This document shows positions 19,570-19,608 of a DNA stretch of 19,608 bases, piece after piece. Each line of letters begins with the position of its first letter. Within the stretch, counting starts at the first letter, position 1. Source of the DNA: CAZBEA01 sp964519355. Its GTDB lineage: Bacteria; Patescibacteriota; Microgenomatia; Levybacterales; GWA1-39-11. A program made the position numbers and the translations under genes. The notes below the pieces were generated by a model. That model made no database searches and had not been told where the DNA came from. It saw nothing but the letters and a program-made list of their open reading frames with translations. The stretch covers positions 1-19,608 of the forward strand of contig CAZFJW010000019.1 in the NCBI GenBank assembly GCA_964519355.1. The letters run 5' to 3'.

Positions 19570-19608
19570 ATGGGAAATTTTAATAGAGATTCGAGATCCG
19601 GATCAGGC
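19570..19608 (+). CDS. Start of a CDS cut by the window edge (MGNFNR-type)
   Basis: Only 13 codons are present, MGNFNRDSRSGSG, in frame to the last base. A leaderless-type promoter with an extended -10 precedes the ATG, so I take it as a real gene. A Gly/Arg/Ser-rich N-terminus starting MGNFNR is something I recall from CPR proteins that continue into an RGG-like region and a CxxC zinc ribbon. That identity is from memory and cannot be tested here. Confidence 0.5.
   Translation, partial: MGNFNRDSRSGSG

Noticed and set aside
1..19608. tRNA, rRNA or riboswitch genes
   Set aside because: No cloverleaf with a TTCRA-type arm, no rRNA-like stretch and no long structured leader was found; all gaps are under about 175 bp and AT-rich.

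Overview
The window looks like a chromosomal segment of a Candidate Phyla Radiation (Patescibacteria) bacterium, most likely of the Microgenomates type. This is inferred from the gene complement, not from a marker phylogeny. Pointers are the AT-rich, tightly packed genes, several small membrane-anchored proteins, CPR-style families (DUF3467, DUF1653, DUF2061, a 522-residue membrane protein, and a terminal MGNFNR-type N-terminus), and TGA used as a normal stop, which argues against the code-25 lineages. No rRNA, tRNA, CRISPR array, insertion sequence or phage gene was seen. No gap between genes exceeds about 170 bp.

Layout. 74-2409 (+): gltX, then a PAP2-like membrane phosphatase and a DgkA-type lipid kinase, packed stop-to-start. 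2399-7090 (-): DUF3467, a free-standing tRNA-binding OB-fold protein, an anchored CAP-domain protein, an unknown 156-aa protein, DUF2061, an NDUFA9-like SDR and a large unknown membrane protein. 7171-12455 (+): a tiny anchored protein, an anchored alpha/beta hydrolase, a PQQ-type sugar dehydrogenase, an RluB-type pseudouridine synthase, MscL, a Fic AMP-transferase with a C-terminal winged helix, and a membrane-anchored His-rich protein. 12456-15020 (-): DUF1653, an anchored Rpf-like lytic transglycosylase, a TMEM43 homologue and a cupin. 15093-17132 (+): trhO and hflX. The rest holds an anchored His-rich protein (-), a protein resembling an ImmA/IrrE peptidase without its HExxH (+), a PD-(D/E)XK nuclease (-), and the first 13 codons of one more gene (+).

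The strongest global signal is regulatory. At sixteen gene starts a TATAAT-like -10 box ends only 6-10 nt before the start codon, with no Shine-Dalgarno sequence between. Transcription would then begin at, or a few bases before, the start codon, so most first genes appear to be leaderless. The promoters also correct three starts (gltX, the cupin, and the 17172-17672 protein) whose longest open frames run through their own promoters. Two units depart from this rule. fic has a perfect TTGACA-17-TATAAT promoter behind a repeated, operator-like 20-bp element. The Rpf-like gene has a GC-rich 15-bp palindrome between its -10 box and its ATG.

Functionally the window mixes translation and RNA genes (gltX, tRNA-binding protein, rluB-like, trhO, hflX) with a large set of surface or envelope proteins (CAP, Rpf-like, hydrolase, PQQ dehydrogenase, TMEM43, MscL, two His-rich anchored proteins). 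No single operon is an obvious known defence or mobile system. The best candidates for something undescribed are the Fic/His-rich gene pair with its repeated operator, and the degenerate ImmA/IrrE-like protein.
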